Below, piece after piece: positions 10,901 to 13,022 of a stretch of DNA of 13,022 nt (within the stretch, counting starts at the first letter, position 1; the number at the start of each line of letters is the position of its first letter). Origin of the DNA: Spirogloea muscicola (lineage: Eukaryota; Streptophyta; Zygnematophyceae; Spirogloeales; Spirogloeaceae). The notes under the pieces are model-generated. The model did no database searches, was not told where the DNA came from, and saw nothing but the letters and a program-made list of their open reading frames with translations. Location of the stretch: positions 257,751-270,772 of the forward strand of contig WELB01000182.1 of the NCBI GenBank assembly GCA_009602725.1. The letters are read 5' to 3'. A program made the translations under genes and the position numbers.

Positions 10901-12703
10901 CTGACTGAGTCTGGAATGTGCTCCAACGCCTTCCTCAGCACCCTAGACTTTGCATTATCGTCTTTCTCCAGCCTCGCAGCCTGCAGAGGCATGACTCCCT
11001 AAGTCAGACTGAACAATACAACATCGCAGCACCACAGGACAGTCTCTCTCGCTTGGATGGACGATCCAGTGCCACGATTCAGGCAACATTGACATGGCCA
11101 GTGGCGCCTCCGTGCTTCATGCCTATCCAGTTGGGCACTACCCAAGGCTCACCTGCATCCAGAGCTTGACAGAGTTGGGAATTGCCTTCACTCCTTGTGA
11201 CAGGACCTGCCGGGCACTCTCAGGGTTGGCCAACCGGCATGCCTCTATCTAGACATCCTCGTTCTTAGGACATTCTTGACATCCCTTCTGGATGAAGTTC
11301 CTCGCAGCCTGAAGCTTGCCAGCCACCTCCTCCAGCCGTGCAGCAGCTATCCACCCTGGAGCATGCTTGGGGTTCGTCTGTATGACGGACTTAAGCAGCA
11401 GTCTAGCCTTCTTGATGTCTGATATCTCAGCATCGCTCGTGATCTGAAGAGACGAGCACGAGCGGCGATAGTGTCAGGTTGGAAGTGAAGGAGACTGACG
11501 ATGTGCCGACGTAGGCTGTGCAGCTATGCTAGCCCACATGCCATATTCTGACGCATGCTTGATAACTTGCCAGGTCGAACCAGGGCGTGAGCTTACTCGA
11601 CCAAGTGGTTGGCTGGAGAAGTTGGCCCTAACAAAGCATGGGCGTCGGCACAGGCACAGGACACGACTCACCTTCATGCTCTTGAGATCGGTCAGGTAGC
11701 CTTTTGGGTCGACCACTGTCTGGCCCGTCACCGAGTCCGACAGTCGATCGAGCTTCAAGCTGAGCACAGTGCCTCGGCCCTCACCAACGGCAGTCAGGTC
11801 AGTGACGGGAGTCTGGCTCATGGGCGTCTCCAGGCCGTTGGTGGTGCCGAGCGCCCCTGCTCGACGAGGGTCCAGAGCAGTAACATGCACCTGCTCCTGC
11901 CGGGCCTTCTCGAGCAGCGTGTCCGGGACGGGCACGAAGCTCTCAAAGCGCTTGCGCTTGTTGCGCAGGCTGTAGTCGCCAATTTCGGGGATGGCATCCC
12001 ACTGCTCGCTGGGCATGGCGGCCATGCTCCGCTTGACGTCCGCAAACTGCTCCGTGATCTTGGGATTGGAGGCGCGGTACTTCTCAATCTCCTCCTTGAG
12101 GCGGGCCTCGCGCCGCTCGCGGCGCCGCGAGTCCATGCGCTGGTCGATGCTGTCCCACACCTCGTCCGCCTCGCGGTCGTCCTCGTCGTACTCACCGCTG
12201 GCAAAGAGCCCGACATCGTTGCCTTCGAACTCGTCAAACTTCTGGTTCTCGTCATACTTCTTCACCTCCTTGTCCTCCTCCTCCGCACCACCGGCGTCGT
12301 CGTCATCGTCCTTGCCGCGGCCGCGACCCGCGGCGCCGCCGGGGCCAGGGGGAAGGGCTGCGGCGGCGGCGCCCGGGGCGCCGCGCTCGGGGAGGTCGGG
12401 AGCGGCGCGCGCCGGGCCGATATCAGAGCGGGTGGTGAACCCGGTGGCACCACGGCCGAGGCCCGCGACGTAGTTGGGAGGCGGGCGGGTGTTGAGGTCC
12501 AGGCGCTCCTTGCGCACCACGGGCGCCTGCATGGCAGGAGCAGGCAGCGGGCGCCGCGGAGGGCGGCGGGGGCCGGGGCAAGGCAGGGGCGGCAGCGACG
12601 GCTGCTGGGGGAGGGGGGGGCGAGCTGAAGGGCGGCGAGGGGCGAGGGAGCTGCTGCTGTTGCCGAGAGGAAATGCGTGTATATTAAGAGATGGGGAGGC
12701 CAT
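7943..12703 (-). CDS. PRP6: Pre-mRNA-processing factor 6 (PRP6/PRPF6/STA1), 9 exons, with one in-frame TAG
   Basis: This protein is the scaffold of the spliceosomal U4/U6.U5 tri-snRNP; its HAT/TPR superhelix bridges U5 and U4/U6 components. - strand exons in transcript order: 12703-11672, 11443-11153, 10980-10675, 10534-10359, 10099-9655, 9435-9244, 9068-8907, 8544-8299, 8146-7943 (TAG). All introns are GT-AG and phases close, giving about 1017 codons, close to the roughly 1029 residues I recall for Arabidopsis STA1. Visible landmarks: [21 protein letters not shown] (residues 74-94, PRP1_N hallmark), acidic linker, [70 protein letters not shown], then HAT repeats ([58 protein letters not shown]) to the C-terminus. 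Codon 409 (11249-11251) is TAG where Trp is expected. An alternative start is Met58 at 12530-12532. Family identity is near certain; whether this allele is functional is not. Confidence 0.93.
8545..8906 (-). other. Intron 7 of PRP6 (362 bases)
   Basis: The donor CAG|GTATGT and the acceptor CATGCAG join KALQ to DCPTSG, which in homologues is the continuous stretch ALQ(D/E)CP. The phase is 0. I see no coding or RNA-gene signal inside it. Confidence 0.85.
11249..11251 (-). other. In-frame TAG at a conserved tryptophan in PRP6 exon 2
   Basis: Exon 2 reads ...CPKNEDV[15 protein letters not shown]..., where the Arabidopsis and animal proteins (as I recall them) have EDVWLEA. The - strand codon is TAG instead of TGG, a single G-to-A difference at 11250 (T instead of C on the + strand). 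The frame continues intact on both sides and no GT-AG intron can remove it. As read, translation would end at codon 409 of about 1017, with seven exon junctions downstream, which should make the mRNA a nonsense-mediated-decay target. It may be a base error, a null allele, or a recoded site. Confidence 0.9.
11672..12703 (-). other. PRP6 exon 1: start region and PRP1_N domain
   Basis: This single exon encodes 344 residues. Residues 1-57 are a Pro/Arg/Ser-rich low-complexity segment that I do not recognise from other PRP6 proteins. Met58-Gln-Ala aligns with the MQA that begins the conserved part of Arabidopsis STA1, followed by the invariant [12 protein letters not shown] block. A run of Asp and Glu (residues about 131-147) precedes the conserved [14 protein letters not shown] stretch. 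The exon ends at YLTDLKSMK with the consensus donor AAG|GTGAGT. Its 5' two thirds are much more GC-rich than the rest of the gene. Confidence 0.85.
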
Positions 12704-13022
12704 GTGTGGCCAAGTACAAAGGCAAGCACATTGGACAAATGTACGTCACCTGCTGCTAAGCTGACCCGCTCAGTAACCACGAGTCAGCACATAGAGGTCG
12801 AGAGGCGGGTGCGACACCCTTGGGACCCACTTCCAGGACCCTAGCCTCTCTGATTTGCGGCTGCTTAGCAGGGGTTACTGAGTAATTTGTAGCTGCTTTC
12901 TTTCTTTGTGTGCTTTGGTTTCTTAGCGCTTCCTCTGGCTTCCTCTGGCCCCCTTCTCGTTCTTTGTTCATTCTTTTTTGGGCTGGCTTGTCCAGCCCCT
13001 ATCCTCAATGGGCGAGCCCTTT
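12704..13022. promoter_or_regulatory. PRP6 5' flank / presumed promoter and 5' UTR
   Basis: I find no convincing exon here. On the - strand, open frames contain stops and no ubiquitin-like domain. No clear TATA box is seen at a fixed distance. On the - strand TGACGTAC (12741-12748), a bZIP/CRE-like half site, lies about 40 bases upstream of the first ATG. A pair of opposite-strand 10-mers (12769-12778 and 12873-12882) and pyrimidine-rich + strand sequence at 12895-12980, with the unit GCTTCCTCTG twice in tandem, complete the picture. Calling it a promoter is inference from position. Confidence 0.4.
12769..12882. repeat. Inverted 10-mer pair flanking the PRP6 upstream region
   Basis: CTCAGTAACC at 12769-12778 and its exact reverse complement GGTTACTGAG at 12873-12882 are about 95 bases apart. 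Next to each is a second element, TGCTAAG (12754-12760) and its complement CTTAGCA (12864-12870), but in the order A-B then A'-B' on the + strand, so they do not form one continuous hairpin. This could be a duplicated factor-binding module in both orientations, or chance. Confidence 0.35.

Noticed and set aside
11249-11251. Variant genetic code with UAG as a sense codon
   Set aside because: Only one internal TAG is seen in more than 2300 codons of both genes. PRP6 itself ends with TAG at the expected place, and known algal UAR reassignment gives Gln, not the Trp expected here.
11609-12628. 339-codon open frame on the + strand opposite PRP6 exon 1
   Set aside because: It mirrors the highly GC-rich PRP6 coding exon. 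The translation is low-complexity Ala/Gly/Leu/Val with no family resemblance, while the - strand frame matches PRP6 closely.
7943-12703. PRP6 as a retrocopied or decayed pseudogene
   Set aside because: Eight introns with correct GT-AG borders and matching phases remain, and there is no frameshift. One nonsense codon alone does not support decay.

Overview
The window looks like nuclear chromosomal DNA of a green-lineage eukaryote, most likely a unicellular green alga of chlorophyte or trebouxiophyte type. It is GC-rich, with many short GT-AG introns (about 125-400 bases, one of about 665). Both recognisable proteins resemble plant versions more than animal ones. The species is inference. I see no prokaryotic features, mobile elements, CRISPR array, tRNA or rRNA.

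There are two housekeeping genes in convergent orientation. On the + strand, from before base 1 to 6879, lies a plant-type FG nucleoporin of the NUP1/NUP136 family. I place it in 11 exons whose phases close perfectly from the window edge to the TAA stop (1331 codons in the window; the true start is off the left edge). On the - strand, from 12703 down to 7943, lies PRP6/PRPF6 (STABILIZED1 in Arabidopsis), the HAT/TPR scaffold of the U4/U6.U5 tri-snRNP. It has 9 exons and about 1017 codons. Between their 3' ends (6880-7942) I see no gene, only probable 3' UTRs, a chlorophyte-style TGTAA signal for PRP6 and small hairpins. The right end (12704-13022) is the PRP6 5' flank.

The two genes serve consecutive steps of mRNA production (splicing, then passage through the nuclear pore basket), but nothing here shows that they are functionally linked beyond being neighbours.

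The main anomaly is an in-frame TAG at 11249-11251 in PRP6 exon 2, exactly where the family has a HAT-motif tryptophan. Every other exon and splice site of the gene is intact. It may be a base error, a null allele, or something that needs readthrough or RNA editing. The second point of interest is how fully this probable alga keeps the NUP136 motif order, from the N-terminal GWL segment to the basic C-terminal tail. No new multi-gene system is evident.
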